Assembly (NCBI GenBank): GCA_018814825.1
Contig: JAHIYJ010000060.1
Coordinates: 1-44,628, forward strand
DNA: 44,628 nt
Reading direction: 5' to 3'
Origin: Candidatus Omnitrophota bacterium
GTDB taxonomy: Bacteria > Omnitrophota > Gorgyraeia > Gorgyraeales > Gorgyraeaceae
Below are positions 23,141 to 31,698 of this stretch, in pieces; position 1 is the first letter of the stretch, and every line of letters starts with the position of its first letter. A program made the position numbers and the translations under genes. A model generated the notes under the pieces. It worked only from the letters and a program-made list of their open reading frames with translations. It made no database searches and had not been told where the DNA came from.

Positions 23141-24130
23141 TCATCTGACAACCGCTGTTATATCTAATCCTGCCCTGACGCCTTTTTTATGCATCCTGTA
23201 AGCAAGGCCGGCGACCATCGCCGCGTTATCCGAACATAATTCCCGTGGCGGGAAATAGGTCTTAATCCCTCTGGCTGATTCCTCAAACGCGAACATTTCC
23301 CTGAGCCTTGAATTGGCGCTGACTCCCCCGCCTACCACCAAGGTCTTTAATCCATACCTCTCGAGGGCCTTCAGGCAATTCTTGACGATGACCCGTAAGG
23401 CACTTTCCTGAAAACTCGCCGCGATATCAGATACTTCCTTAGCCCTGAGCCTTGAGCCCCGAGACCTTACGTGATAAAGTACCGCTGTCTTTATCCCGCT
23501 GAAACTAAAATCAAGCCCATTGTCAACAGGCCTGCACGTGAATTTTACGGCCCTAGAGTTCCCTTTTCTGGCGAGCCTATCCACAACAGGCCCTCCCGGA
23601 TATCCCCTGCCCAGTATTTTAGCCACCTTGTCATATGCCTCGCCTATGGCGTCATCAAGTGTATCGCCCATGGTAGTGAATCTATCAAACTCCTCGGCCA
23701 GCAGAATCCGCGTATGTCCGCCTGAGACAACAAGGCCTATAAACGGGAACTCTACTTTATTTTGCCCCATAAGCGCCGAGTATATATGCGCCCTTACGTG
23801 GTCAACGGCCAATAGCGGCACATCAAGGCTGTAAGCGATGGCCTTGGCGCATGAAATCCCTGACAGGAGCGCGCCCACAAGCCCCGGGCCCTGGGTTACC
23901 GCGACCGCGTCTATATCGGCAATGTCAACGCCTGCCTTAATCAAAGAACTGTTGATTACCCTGTCTATATTCTCAACATGATGCCTGGTGGCTATCTCCG
24001 GGACCACACCCCCGAACCTCTTGTGATACCTCAGGCTCGAGGAAATAACATTGGACAAGATTTCTTCCCCGTCTCTTACGATGCTCGCCGCTGTCTCGTC
24101 ACAGGATGTCTCAATGCCTAGTATTAGCAT
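23141..24130 (-). CDS. tsaD: tRNA N6-threonylcarbamoyladenosine transferase subunit TsaD
   Basis: 329 residues; transfers the threonylcarbamoyl group to A37 of ANN-decoding tRNAs together with TsaB and TsaE. The ASKHA fold start ILGIETSCDETAASIV, the metal ligands H111 and H115 (DHVRAH), SGGHT (136-140), GDTLDDAIGEAYDKVAKIL, VVGGGVSANSRLR and D301 (CSDNAAM) are all present. Residues about 222-232 (RSRGSRLRAKE) lie in a variable region and are encoded by a degenerate heptanucleotide repeat. It is seven bases after the protease gene, in the same direction. Confidence 0.96.
   Translation of the reverse strand: MLILGIETSCDETAASIVRDGEEILSNVISSSLRYHKRFGGVVPEIATRHHVENIDRVINSSLIKAGVDIADIDAVAVTQGPGLVGALLSGISCAKAIAYSLDVPLLAVDHVRAHIYSALMGQNKVEFPFIGLVVSGGHTRILLAEEFDRFTTMGDTLDDAIGEAYDKVAKILGRGYPGGPVVDRLARKGNSRAVKFTCRPVDNGLDFSFSGIKTAVLYHVRSRGSRLRAKEVSDIAASFQESALRVIVKNCLKALERYGLKTLVVGGGVSANSRLREMFAFEESARGIKTYFPPRELCSDNAAMVAGLAYRMHKKGVRAGLDITAVVR
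23442..23469 (-). repeat. Degenerate heptanucleotide repeat inside tsaD
   Basis: GCCCTGA-GCCTTGA-GCCCCGA-GACCTTA on the plus strand: four diverged 7-base units of the same type as in leuC and polA. In frame they give the peptide core RGSRLRA. Confidence 0.75.
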
Positions 24131-24137
24131 GCGTTTT

Positions 24138-25406
24138 TTATTTTTGGTTGTAGATTATTATGCCCTTCAAAACGTCTATGGCGCTTGCAACCTGGTTGTC
24201 GTATTCTTTTTTTCTGGTTTCCTCTTTTTTCTCGGCGCCCTTCTCTTGTCCTACCAGTCCCTCAAACACTTTTAGGGAATCATTGCCTTTTTTTTCTTCT
24301 TCCTTGGGCTGCTCTTCATATTCCACGACTATATCCGGCGTTATGCCTTCTCCGTGTATTGAGCAGCCGTTTGGCGTAAAGTATTTACTGGTGGTCAGTC
24401 TCACCGCTGAACCATCTGACATAGGCACAACGGTCTGGACAGAACCCTTTCCAAAGCTCTTTGTCCCCATGATCAAACCGCGGCCCAAGTCCTGCATGGC
24501 GCCGGCCACTATCTCGGAAGCCGAAGCGCTGCCTCCGTTCACCAGAACGAGAAGCGGGTAATCGAGGTGTCTGTTTTTATTCTTAGACTTGAACACAAGG
24601 TTCTGGTTCTCAACGCGGCCTTTTGTGGATACGACAACCTGGCCTTCCTCTAAAAATTTGCCGGCTACGTCCACTGCGGAATCAAGCAGTCCTCCGGGAT
24701 TATTCCTCAGGTCCAGTATAAGGGCCTTCATACCTTCCATCTCAAGCTTGCGCAGGCTTTCTTCCAGGTCTCTCTGCGTCTTTTCCTGGAATTCGGAGAG
24801 CCTTATATAACCTATGCCTGATTCTATAATCTCCGCTTTTTTTATGCTCTCCAATTTTATCACAGACCTTGTTATGGAAAAATCCAGCAGCTTTTTTTCT
24901 GATTCCCGCAGGATAGTGATATTGACCTGTGTGCCGGGCTTGCCTCTTAATTTCTTTACCGCATCTATAAGAGTGAGATCTCTGGTTATCTCGCCTTCTA
25001 TCTTGACTATCTTGTCACCGGCCTTCAATCCCGCTTCAAACGCGGGCGTATCGTCTATGGGCGTTATTATAGTCAGAAGGTCGTCTTGTATGGTGATCTC
25101 TATGCCTATGCCGCCGAATTCGCCTTCTGTCTCTATCTTCATCTCATTATAAGTATCAGGGTCCATAAACTGGCTGTAAGGGTCCAGCGACGACAACATG
25201 CCCTTAAGCGCGCCGTATATGAGGTCCTTTGCCTGAGGTTCCTCCACGTAATCCGAGCGTATAATGCTTACCGCGTCTGAAAAAAGCTCCAGTTCCTTAT
25301 ATATGCTGTCGGTCTTACTAGCCTTCTCGGCCAGCCCCTTATTAGAAACCAGCAGGCCTATCGCGAAACAGGCCACGCTCACAATCAACACGAATTTCCT
25401 GCTCAT
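24138..25406 (-). CDS. S41-family C-terminal processing peptidase
   Basis: 422 residues. The N-terminal hydrophobic segment (VLIVSVACFAIGLLV) is a signal peptide or anchor, placing the enzyme in the periplasm. A PDZ domain (about residues 88-170, GEFGGIGIEI, PAFEAGLKAGDKIVKI) precedes the protease core (about 195-345). The catalytic pair is predicted as S295 in GGSASASEI and K320 in SFGKGSVQ, spaced 25 residues as in CtpB. A Glu/Lys-rich C-terminal tail follows. Such enzymes trim or degrade cell-envelope proteins and peptidoglycan hydrolases. The ATG overlaps the gatB stop (ATGA) and has an AGGGAGG site inside gatB. Confidence 0.94.
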   Translation of the reverse strand: MSRKFVLIVSVACFAIGLLVSNKGLAEKASKTDSIYKELELFSDAVSIIRSDYVEEPQAKDLIYGALKGMLSSLDPYSQFMDPDTYNEMKIETEGEFGGIGIEITIQDDLLTIITPIDDTPAFEAGLKAGDKIVKIEGEITRDLTLIDAVKKLRGKPGTQVNITILRESEKKLLDFSITRSVIKLESIKKAEIIESGIGYIRLSEFQEKTQRDLEESLRKLEMEGMKALILDLRNNPGGLLDSAVDVAGKFLEEGQVVVSTKGRVENQNLVFKSKNKNRHLDYPLLVLVNGGSASASEIVAGAMQDLGRGLIMGTKSFGKGSVQTVVPMSDGSAVRLTTSKYFTPNGCSIHGEGITPDIVVEYEEQPKEEEKKGNDSLKVFEGLVGQEKGAEKKEETRKKEYDNQVASAIDVLKGIIIYNQK

Positions 25407-26836
25407 AATCCTCCCTTCAAACTCTCTTTTAACATCTCTATGACTTTTTGCGGGTTTGCCTTGCCCTTTGTCTTGGCCATTACCTTGCCGACCAAGGCCA
25501 TGACGGCGTTTTGTTTGCCGCCCATAAAATCATCCGCTATTCTTTTGTTCTCTTTTATGACGTCGGCTACGGCCTGGTCTATCTGGGCCGTATCCGTGAT
25601 CTGCTCAAGGCCTTTTTCTTTTACGAGCGACAAAGGGTCCTTGCCTGTCCGCACTATGTCAATCAAAAGAGTCTTAGCGATCTTGCCGCTTATAATCCCT
25701 TTATCTATCATATCAAGCATACCCGTAAGATATTCGCTTTTCAAGTTTAGCCGGTCGATCGTCAGGCCGTGTTCCTTCATATAAGCGGAGATATCGCCCA
25801 TAATCCAGTTCGCTATTATTTTATATTTTTTGTAAAGAGAGGAGCATTTCTCAAAATAATCAGCCAGGGCCTTGTCGCTGACCAGGACAGCAGCGTCATA
25901 ATCAGACAGCTTGTATTCGCTCATAAACCTCTTTCTCCTGGGCTCAGGGAGTTCCGGCATCTCTCTTTTGATGTCCCTAAGCACGTCCTTCTCGAAGTCA
26001 AAAGGCGCGAGGTCCGGCTCGGGGAAATATCTGTAATCGTGGGCTTCTTCTTTTGAGCGCATGGGTTCCGTAACGCCCCTGGCTGAATCGAAGAGCCGCG
26101 TCTCTTGGGTGATTTTCCCGCCGGATTCAAGTGTCTCGATCTGCCTAGCGGCCTCATGTTCAAGAGCAGCCCTTACAGCCTTAAACGAATTCATGTTTTT
26201 GATCTCTGTCTTTACTCCGAGCTCTTTTGTCCCCTTTTTCCTGACAGATATGTTCGCGTCACACCTGAGACTCCCCTCTTCCATATTGCAATCAGAGACA
26301 TCTATATACTCGAGGATGGATTTCAAGGCAGTGAGGTAGAAATAGGCCTCTTCGGGGGAGCTTATGTCGGGCTCGCTCACTATCTCCAGGAGCGGCGTGC
26401 CCGCGCGGTTAAAATCTATCAGGCTCTGTCCTGTACCGTGCAAAAGCTTCCCTGTATCCTCCTCCAGGTGAACCCTGGTTATGCCAATACGTTTCTCCTT
26501 GCCTTCCGTCAATATCAATAAATATCCGCGCTGTGAGAGAGGCTGGCCATACTGAGATATCTGATAATCCTTGGGGAGGTCCGGGTAAAAATAATTTTTC
26601 CTGTCAAACCTTATCTCCTCCGCGACCCGGCAGTTAAGCGCCATGGCGACCTTTGCCCCGAGCTTAAGGGCCTCTCTATTCAAGACAGGGAGGCTTCCGG
26701 GAAAACCCAGACAGACCGGGCAGGTATGCGTATTCGGCGGCGCGCCAAACGCGGCGGAGCATCCGCAAAACACCTTGGTCTTTGTCTTGAGCTGTAGATG
26801 AACTTCTAAACCGATAACAACTTCATAATTAGCCAT
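25403..26836 (-). CDS. gatB: Aspartyl/glutamyl-tRNA amidotransferase subunit B
   Basis: 477 residues; tRNA-binding kinase-like subunit of the GatCAB complex that converts Glu-tRNA(Gln) (and Asp-tRNA(Asn)) to the amide. YEVVIGLEVHLQLKT starts the cradle domain. Zinc cysteines are in FCGCSAAFG and HTCPVCLG, and FDRKNYFYPDLPKDYQISQ and EEGSLRCDANISVR are family signatures. The YqeY-like helical tail (GGKQNAVMALVGKVM, about 430-477) is complete. Its gene is split from gatA by a 114-base repeat-bearing spacer. It implies that this organism makes Gln-tRNA by the indirect route. Confidence 0.97.
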   Translation of the reverse strand: MANYEVVIGLEVHLQLKTKTKVFCGCSAAFGAPPNTHTCPVCLGFPGSLPVLNREALKLGAKVAMALNCRVAEEIRFDRKNYFYPDLPKDYQISQYGQPLSQRGYLLILTEGKEKRIGITRVHLEEDTGKLLHGTGQSLIDFNRAGTPLLEIVSEPDISSPEEAYFYLTALKSILEYIDVSDCNMEEGSLRCDANISVRKKGTKELGVKTEIKNMNSFKAVRAALEHEAARQIETLESGGKITQETRLFDSARGVTEPMRSKEEAHDYRYFPEPDLAPFDFEKDVLRDIKREMPELPEPRRKRFMSEYKLSDYDAAVLVSDKALADYFEKCSSLYKKYKIIANWIMGDISAYMKEHGLTIDRLNLKSEYLTGMLDMIDKGIISGKIAKTLLIDIVRTGKDPLSLVKEKGLEQITDTAQIDQAVADVIKENKRIADDFMGGKQNAVMALVGKVMAKTKGKANPQKVIEMLKESLKGGL

Positions 26837-26841
26837 AAATT

Positions 26842-26940
26842 AAATGAGCACATCACTTACGTGACTGAAAAGAGCGTAAGTGATCGTGCGAATTTATCCC
26901 GAAGGCGCAAAGCGCCTGAGGGATCTTAGATGCTCGCCGG
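26842..26940. repeat. Hairpin-box repeat, copy 1 (GCGAATTTATCCCG)
   Basis: ATCACTTACG (26852-26861) pairs with CGTAAGTGAT (26875-26884). The box GCGAATTTATCCCG (26888-26901) and a small GGCGC-AAA-GCGCC hairpin follow. It fills the spacer between gatA and gatB. Related copies are at 33590-33657 and 37021-37140. Confidence 0.7.
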
Positions 26941-26950
26941 ATACTAACCT

Positions 26951-28372
26951 CTATAAATCCGGTCTTTTTTTGTGCCACTCCGTCGCCTGCTCGTAATTAT
27001 AGGCGACCTTTAAAATCGTTTCCTCATCAAACGGCTTTCCCAGTATCTGGAGCCCCACGGGAAGGTTTTCTTTCGTAAACCCGCATGGGATAGAGACACC
27101 GGGTATCCCGGCAAGATTAGCTGAAATCGTAAATATATCAGAAAGATACATGGTCAGTGGATCCTGCGTCTTCTCGCCTATCTTAAAGGCAGGTGTCGGG
27201 GAAGTAGGCGTGAGGATCGCGTCAAATTTAGCAAACGCCTCATCAAAATCTTTTTTTATCAATGTCCTGACCCTGAGCGCCCTTAAGTAATACGCGTCAT
27301 AGTAGCCGCTGGATAACGCGAACGTCCCTAATATGATACGCCTTTTTGCCTCATCCCCAAAACCTAGAGCGCGTGTCTTTTTATACATCTCCTCTATAGA
27401 TTTCACGTCTTTCGCGCGCAGGCCATACTGCACGCCGTCAAACCTGGCTAGATTAGAGCTGGCCTCGGCTGTCGCGACTATGTAATAAACAGCCACTGCG
27501 TACTCTGTGTGCGGCAGGCTTACTTTCTCGCATTTAGCGCCCAATTGCCCTATCTTATCAATGGCCTTTAAGACGCTGTCCTTGACATCACTATCCAGTC
27601 CCTGGCCGAAATATTCCTGCGGAACGCCTATCCTTAACCCTTTTATACTGTCTTTGATCTTAAGACTGTAGTCAGGAGTCGATACAGGCACCGAAGTCGA
27701 ATCCATCGCGTCATGGCCGGATATGGTCTTTAATAAAAGTGCCGCGTCCTCGACATCTTTTGTAAGTGTGCCTATCTGGTCCAGCGAAGAAGCGAAGGCG
27801 ATAAGCCCATATCGCGAAACCCTGCCATAAGTGGGTTTCAGGCCCACGACTCCGCATAGCGCGGCTGGCTGTCTTATTGAGCCGCCTGTGTCTGAGCCGA
27901 GCGCGAATATGGCCTCGTCAGCCGCCACGCACGCGGCAGAACCGCCGCTTGAGCCTCCGGGGATCCTTTCCAGGTCCCATGGGTTTTTAGTGGGGCCGTA
28001 GCACGAAGACTCAGTGGATGAACCAAAAGCAAACTCGTCCATATTTGTCTTGCCCATCAACACAAAGTCTTTTTTTAACAGCTTCTCTATAACTGTGGCG
28101 TTATAAGGGGGCCTGAACCCGCTGAGTATCTTAGAAGAGCAGGTGGTCAACTCATCCTTAACGCAGATATTATCCTTGATAAAAATTGGCAACCCTTTAG
28201 ATGCCTTGCTCTTTTCAATAGCCTTCTCTTTATCAAAATGAACTATGGCATTGAGAGCCTTGTCTTTTTTCTCTATTGCTTCTAATACGTCATTGCATAT
28301 ATCTATATTGGATATGTCCCCCTTATCCAGAAGGTGTTTAAGTCCGTGCGCCGTGAGTTTGTTCAGTTCCAT
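26951..28372 (-). CDS. gatA: Aspartyl/glutamyl-tRNA amidotransferase subunit A
   Basis: 473 residues; amidase-signature subunit that releases ammonia from glutamine for GatB. The Ser-cisSer-Lys triad is visible: K66 in PIFIKDN, S141 in [10 protein letters not shown] and S165 in [11 protein letters not shown]. The rest ([25 protein letters not shown]-like region, [27 protein letters not shown]) fits the family over the full length. It overlaps gatC by one base, giving the order gatC-gatA-gatB. Confidence 0.97.
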   Translation of the reverse strand: MELNKLTAHGLKHLLDKGDISNIDICNDVLEAIEKKDKALNAIVHFDKEKAIEKSKASKGLPIFIKDNICVKDELTTCSSKILSGFRPPYNATVIEKLLKKDFVLMGKTNMDEFAFGSSTESSCYGPTKNPWDLERIPGGSSGGSAACVAADEAIFALGSDTGGSIRQPAALCGVVGLKPTYGRVSRYGLIAFASSLDQIGTLTKDVEDAALLLKTISGHDAMDSTSVPVSTPDYSLKIKDSIKGLRIGVPQEYFGQGLDSDVKDSVLKAIDKIGQLGAKCEKVSLPHTEYAVAVYYIVATAEASSNLARFDGVQYGLRAKDVKSIEEMYKKTRALGFGDEAKRRIILGTFALSSGYYDAYYLRALRVRTLIKKDFDEAFAKFDAILTPTSPTPAFKIGEKTQDPLTMYLSDIFTISANLAGIPGVSIPCGFTKENLPVGLQILGKPFDEETILKVAYNYEQATEWHKKRPDL

Positions 28373-28662
28373 TACGCCTCGATTATGTTTTTGACCTTAA
28401 ACAGGTCCCCTTCTCTATCCGGAGAATTTTTTATTACTTCGGACGCGGGAAGGGATTCTTTGATTATGTCATCCCTGTAAACATTTTTAATATCCAGGAC
28501 ATGACTGGTGGGCGCGAGCTCTTTAACCTCGAGACCCTTGAGCTTATGAACGTATTCGAGTATGCGATCCAGCTGACCAGTAAAATGCTCGAGTTCTTTT
28601 TCAGATAATTCTACCCTGGCGAGGTTTGCCACGTACCTGACAGTATCTTTAGTTATGGCCAT
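28372..28662 (-). CDS. gatC: Aspartyl/glutamyl-tRNA amidotransferase subunit C
   Basis: 96 residues, the small subunit that wraps around GatA and GatB. It has the usual pattern: [30 protein letters not shown], and [17 protein letters not shown] with a terminal FKVKNIIEA. Normal length for the family. It sits four bases after the DUF4870-type gene. Confidence 0.94.
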   Translation of the reverse strand: MAITKDTVRYVANLARVELSEKELEHFTGQLDRILEYVHKLKGLEVKELAPTSHVLDIKNVYRDDIIKESLPASEVIKNSPDREGDLFKVKNIIEA

Positions 28663-28666
28663 AATT

Positions 28667-29011
28667 TTATGAGTTCTTTTCGGCTATGTCACCCACTATG
28701 GGCAACTTAAAATATTCTCCCTGGTATGCCTTTATCATAAGGAGGACCCATAAAACAATACTCATTAGAGACAGCAGCATGGCTACTATCACTCCGAGTA
28801 TTGGAATGAACAAAAGCATGAGATTGATCACGAAGAAACCCCCGAAGACTAGCATTGACTGCATAGCATGGAATCTTACAAACTTGTTTTTCTTTTCCAC
28901 GAGATAAAACACGATACCCGTTACAAAGCCAAAGAAATAACATAAAAGTCCCGCGAGATTGGGCTGCATGCCTATTGAGGTCTCGCCTAAAGCCTTATTC
29001 TCGTCTGTCAC
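28667..29011 (-). CDS. DUF4870-type small membrane protein
   Basis: 114 residues with three or four hydrophobic helices. The pattern NLAGLLCYFFGFVTGIVFYLVEKKNKFVRFHAMQS fits the DUF4870/Tic20-like family (Asn near the first helix, then EKKNKFVRFHA between helices). The function is unknown; it is an inner-membrane protein. The start is GTG at 29009-29011, supported by AAAGGAGG six bases upstream. The first 17 bases overlap the end of rsmA. Confidence 0.85.
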   Translation of the reverse strand: MTDENKALGETSIGMQPNLAGLLCYFFGFVTGIVFYLVEKKNKFVRFHAMQSMLVFGGFFVINLMLLFIPILGVIVAMLLSLMSIVLWVLLMIKAYQGEYFKLPIVGDIAEKNS

Positions 29012-29840
29012 GATCCGCCTCCTTTGTTAATCTTATGAATTCTTCCAGAAAAACTGTTTCAGGCCGCCTGTCATGCAATATACCGGCGCGGCCAAGGGCT
29101 TCTCTTAAGTCTTTCGGCGACAAAAACAGGTCGCATGATTTCAAAGAGTTAAGCATCGTCTTTCTTCTTTTGCCAAAACTCGTCCTTATTATTTTAAACA
29201 GTTTTTCCTCATCCGTCAAGTAAAGACCGTCTTTCCTCACGGCAAGTCGGACAAAAGACGAATCGACTTTCGGCGCCGGGTAAAAACATGTCCTTTTTAT
29301 CCTGAAGAGAACCCTGGCGTCCGCGTAAAACCGTGCGAAACATGAGATCGAGCCATATTCCTTGCCTCCCGGAGGCGCGACCAGCCTGTCAGCGAACTCA
29401 TTCTGGACAGTGACGAAGATATGACTAAAAGACCGCCTCTTTTTCAAAAGGCCTGTTATTATCGGACTTGTTATGTAATATGGCAGGTTTCCGATCACCT
29501 TGATCTTCTTGTCCGGGATATTGATGGTGTCAAGGTAGTCAAGTATATCAGCGTTAACTATTTCCAGATTAGGTCTTCTGCGGTTCTTTCGTAAAAATTC
29601 GCAAAGCCTTTTATCTTTCTCTATCGCTATTACCCTGCCTGAAGCCCCCGAGAGCCCTTCTGTCAAAGCCCCGAGTCCCGGTCCTATCTCAAGTATCGTG
29701 TCTGACTTAGTCACGTCAACGGCACTTAATATCTTATCGCGTACATTGGCGTCTATAAGAAAACTCTGACCAAGCCTTTTGCTCGGCCTTACGTCATATT
29801 TTTTAAGAGCTGCTTTTATTTCGTTTAAACCCAACGTCAC
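28995..29840 (-). CDS. rsmA: 16S rRNA dimethyladenosine transferase
   Basis: 281 residues; KsgA/RsmA dimethylates A1518 and A1519 of 16S rRNA late in small-subunit assembly. It has PSKRLGQSFLID, the SAM motif LEIGPGLGALTEGL, IEKDKRLCEFL, the NADILDY acidic motif and the catalytic NLPYYITSPII. The C-terminal domain (FGKRRKTMLNSLK) is complete. The start is either GTG at 29840 or TTG at 29834. AAGGAG lies five bases before the TTG but touches the GTG, so the TTG may be the real start. It follows pdxA by three bases. Confidence 0.95.
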   Translation of the reverse strand: MTLGLNEIKAALKKYDVRPSKRLGQSFLIDANVRDKILSAVDVTKSDTILEIGPGLGALTEGLSGASGRVIAIEKDKRLCEFLRKNRRRPNLEIVNADILDYLDTINIPDKKIKVIGNLPYYITSPIITGLLKKRRSFSHIFVTVQNEFADRLVAPPGGKEYGSISCFARFYADARVLFRIKRTCFYPAPKVDSSFVRLAVRKDGLYLTDEEKLFKIIRTSFGKRRKTMLNSLKSCDLFLSPKDLREALGRAGILHDRRPETVFLEEFIRLTKEADRDRRE

Positions 29841-29843
29841 TCC

Positions 29844-30674
29844 TTAACGTGCGCAGATGCGTGCTGCTAGCTTCATGGCCTCTTTCATAGACCCCGGGTC
29901 AGCTATGCCTTTCCCCGCTATGTCATACGCAGTGCCATGGTCAGGAGAAGTCCTGATAAAAGGCAGGCCCAGAGTTACATTTACGCCCTTATTAAAGGCT
30001 AGCATTTTAAACGGCGCCAGGCCCTGGTCATGATACATAGCCACTACCGCATCAAACATACCGTGATAGGCCATGTAGAACGCTATGTCTCCCGGCAAAG
30101 GCCCTTTGACCCCTGAAGCGGTCTTTTTCGCCCTTTTAACAGCCGGTATAATTATCTTCCGCTCCTCCTCGCCCATTAACCCCTGTTCTCCGGCATGAGG
30201 ATTAAGTCCGCAGATGACTAACCGCGGCCTTTTTATCCTGAAATATTTCTTAAGGGCTTTGTCAGTCAGATCGATGGTTGTCTCGACTTTTTCCCGTGTC
30301 AGGGAGCCAGCCACTTCTTTAAGGGGTAAGTGGCGCGTGACTATAGCCACTTTCATGGGCTCGGAGTAAAACATCATGGCAAATCTCCTGGTCTTCGTGA
30401 GCGTGGCTAGATATTCCGTGTGGCCCTTGAAAGGGGTGCCAGACCTGTCTATGGCTGATTTAGTGACAGGTGCGGTGACAAGCGCCCGAGCCCTGCCTTT
30501 TTTCAGCATACTGACAGCCTCTTTTATAGCCCCGAGACCTGTCGCGTCAGTAGGCCTTATGACAAAAAAATCCGCCATCTTTCTTATCCGCAAATCTCCA
30601 AGCGCTTTTTCCGTGACCTCAGGACCTATGCCCTTAGGATCACCGGTAGTAACTAATATTAAAGGTTTCCTCAT
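29844..30674 (-). CDS. pdxA: 4-hydroxythreonine-4-phosphate dehydrogenase, short form
   Basis: 276 residues; NAD-dependent oxidation in vitamin B6 synthesis. Signatures: TTGDPKGIGPEV at the N-terminus, VTAPVTKSAI, the metal ligands in FKGHTEY, NPHAGEQGLMG and YHDQGLAPFK, and LGLPFIRTSPDHGTAYDIAG. Relative to the usual length of about 330, some 50 residues are missing between the first strand-helix unit and the VTAP motif, the region that forms part of the N-terminal lobe. I start at the ATG (30674) rather than the in-frame TTG at 30689. No clear ribosome site supports either. No frameshift is seen, so the short form looks genuine. Confidence 0.88.
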   Translation of the reverse strand: MRKPLILVTTGDPKGIGPEVTEKALGDLRIRKMADFFVIRPTDATGLGAIKEAVSMLKKGRARALVTAPVTKSAIDRSGTPFKGHTEYLATLTKTRRFAMMFYSEPMKVAIVTRHLPLKEVAGSLTREKVETTIDLTDKALKKYFRIKRPRLVICGLNPHAGEQGLMGEEERKIIIPAVKRAKKTASGVKGPLPGDIAFYMAYHGMFDAVVAMYHDQGLAPFKMLAFNKGVNVTLGLPFIRTSPDHGTAYDIAGKGIADPGSMKEAMKLAARICAR

Positions 30675-30688
30675 ATAGTCTGCTATCA

Positions 30689-30737
30689 AAAATAACTTTA
30701 CACTTTTCTGTGTGTCACAAAAGTGTAAAGTTATTTT
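30689..30737. terminator. Long AT-rich hairpin between surA-like gene and pdxA
   Basis: AAAATAACTTTACACTTTT (30689-30707) and its exact complement (30719-30737) make a 19-bp stem with an 11-base loop. On the minus strand it ends in a T-rich tract (TTATTTTTG), so it could act as an intrinsic terminator or attenuator. The low GC content and the length equally suit a dispersed palindromic element. It overlaps the stop of the isomerase gene. Confidence 0.5.
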
Positions 30738-31681
30738 ATGTTGATGTAGGCTTTTGACCTTAGCTCAACTAGCCATTCGTCCAGCTTTTCTCTCATCTTC
30801 TGCTGAAAAAGAAGGACCTTGATGTCTCTCTGGGCGCCCTCAAGGCTCATATATCCGGAATAAGTGACATCCTCGACTTTAAAAATATGATAGCCTATCT
30901 TGCTTTTTATGGGCGTCGATATCTCGCCCGGCCCCAGATTGAAGATGGCCTTTTCCAGCTCGGGCAGCATCTCGCCTTTCTGGACATACCCCATGTCCCC
31001 GCCCTGCTCCTTGTTCGGGCCCTGTGAATATTGTGTGGCAAGCGCGGTAAAATCCTGACCCTCTTTAAGCCTGTCGTAAATGCCCTCTATTTCCACTTTC
31101 GCCAGTTCATAGCTAACGTCATTCTCGGCCTTTATAAGGATATGCCTTACCTTGCGCTTATCGTTCATTTTGAAATCTTCCCTGTGCTTCTCATAATACT
31201 CTGTTATCTCCGAAGGCAAAACATTTACCCTTGACCGCACCTCAAAATCAACTACCTTTTTCATTAATATCTGATCTTTGTACCTGTTCTTCAGGTCCGC
31301 CATGGTAATCCCCTGCGTCCTGAGGGTGTCATTGAAGGCCTCTTCTGACGGAAAACCGCTCTTTATGTAGAGCAGTTTTTCCTTGACCTCTTCGTCTCTG
31401 ACTTTTATATTAAGCTCCTTGGCGCGGCTCAGTATAAGTTTGTCCTCTATCATCTGTTTCAGGATATCTCTTTTAGCTTCTTCCATTTTCTCGACCAGCT
31501 CATCACCCTTGTACTCCTGCACATACTGCGCGTAAAGTATGGCCAATAGATGTCCGACGTCCTGCTGGGTTATGACCTCATCATTTATCGCGGCGACAAC
31601 CTTATTGACTGTCTGCGCCTCAGCGCATACAGGCAGCATAACCAGCGATACCAATAAGATAACTTGAGTAAATTTACACAT
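30731..31681 (-). CDS. SurA-like periplasmic peptidyl-prolyl isomerase
   Basis: 316 residues. A signal peptide (MCKFTQVILLVSLVMLPVCAEA) is followed by a SurA N-terminal chaperone region (VNKVVAAINDEVITQQDV, LKQMIEDKLILSRAKELNI). One parvulin/PpiC domain covers about residues 175-280 (RKVRHILIKAEN, DFTALATQYSQGPNKEQGGD, GYHIFKVED). It would assist folding of outer-membrane proteins. I moved the start from an upstream in-frame codon to the ATG at 31681. There GGAG lies six bases upstream and the signal peptide begins immediately. The new start is also 17 bases past the mfd stop instead of inside it. Confidence 0.9.
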   Translation of the reverse strand: MCKFTQVILLVSLVMLPVCAEAQTVNKVVAAINDEVITQQDVGHLLAILYAQYVQEYKGDELVEKMEEAKRDILKQMIEDKLILSRAKELNIKVRDEEVKEKLLYIKSGFPSEEAFNDTLRTQGITMADLKNRYKDQILMKKVVDFEVRSRVNVLPSEITEYYEKHREDFKMNDKRKVRHILIKAENDVSYELAKVEIEGIYDRLKEGQDFTALATQYSQGPNKEQGGDMGYVQKGEMLPELEKAIFNLGPGEISTPIKSKIGYHIFKVEDVTYSGYMSLEGAQRDIKVLLFQQKMREKLDEWLVELRSKAYINIK

Positions 31682-31698
31682 ACATCTCCTTCTCTGGC

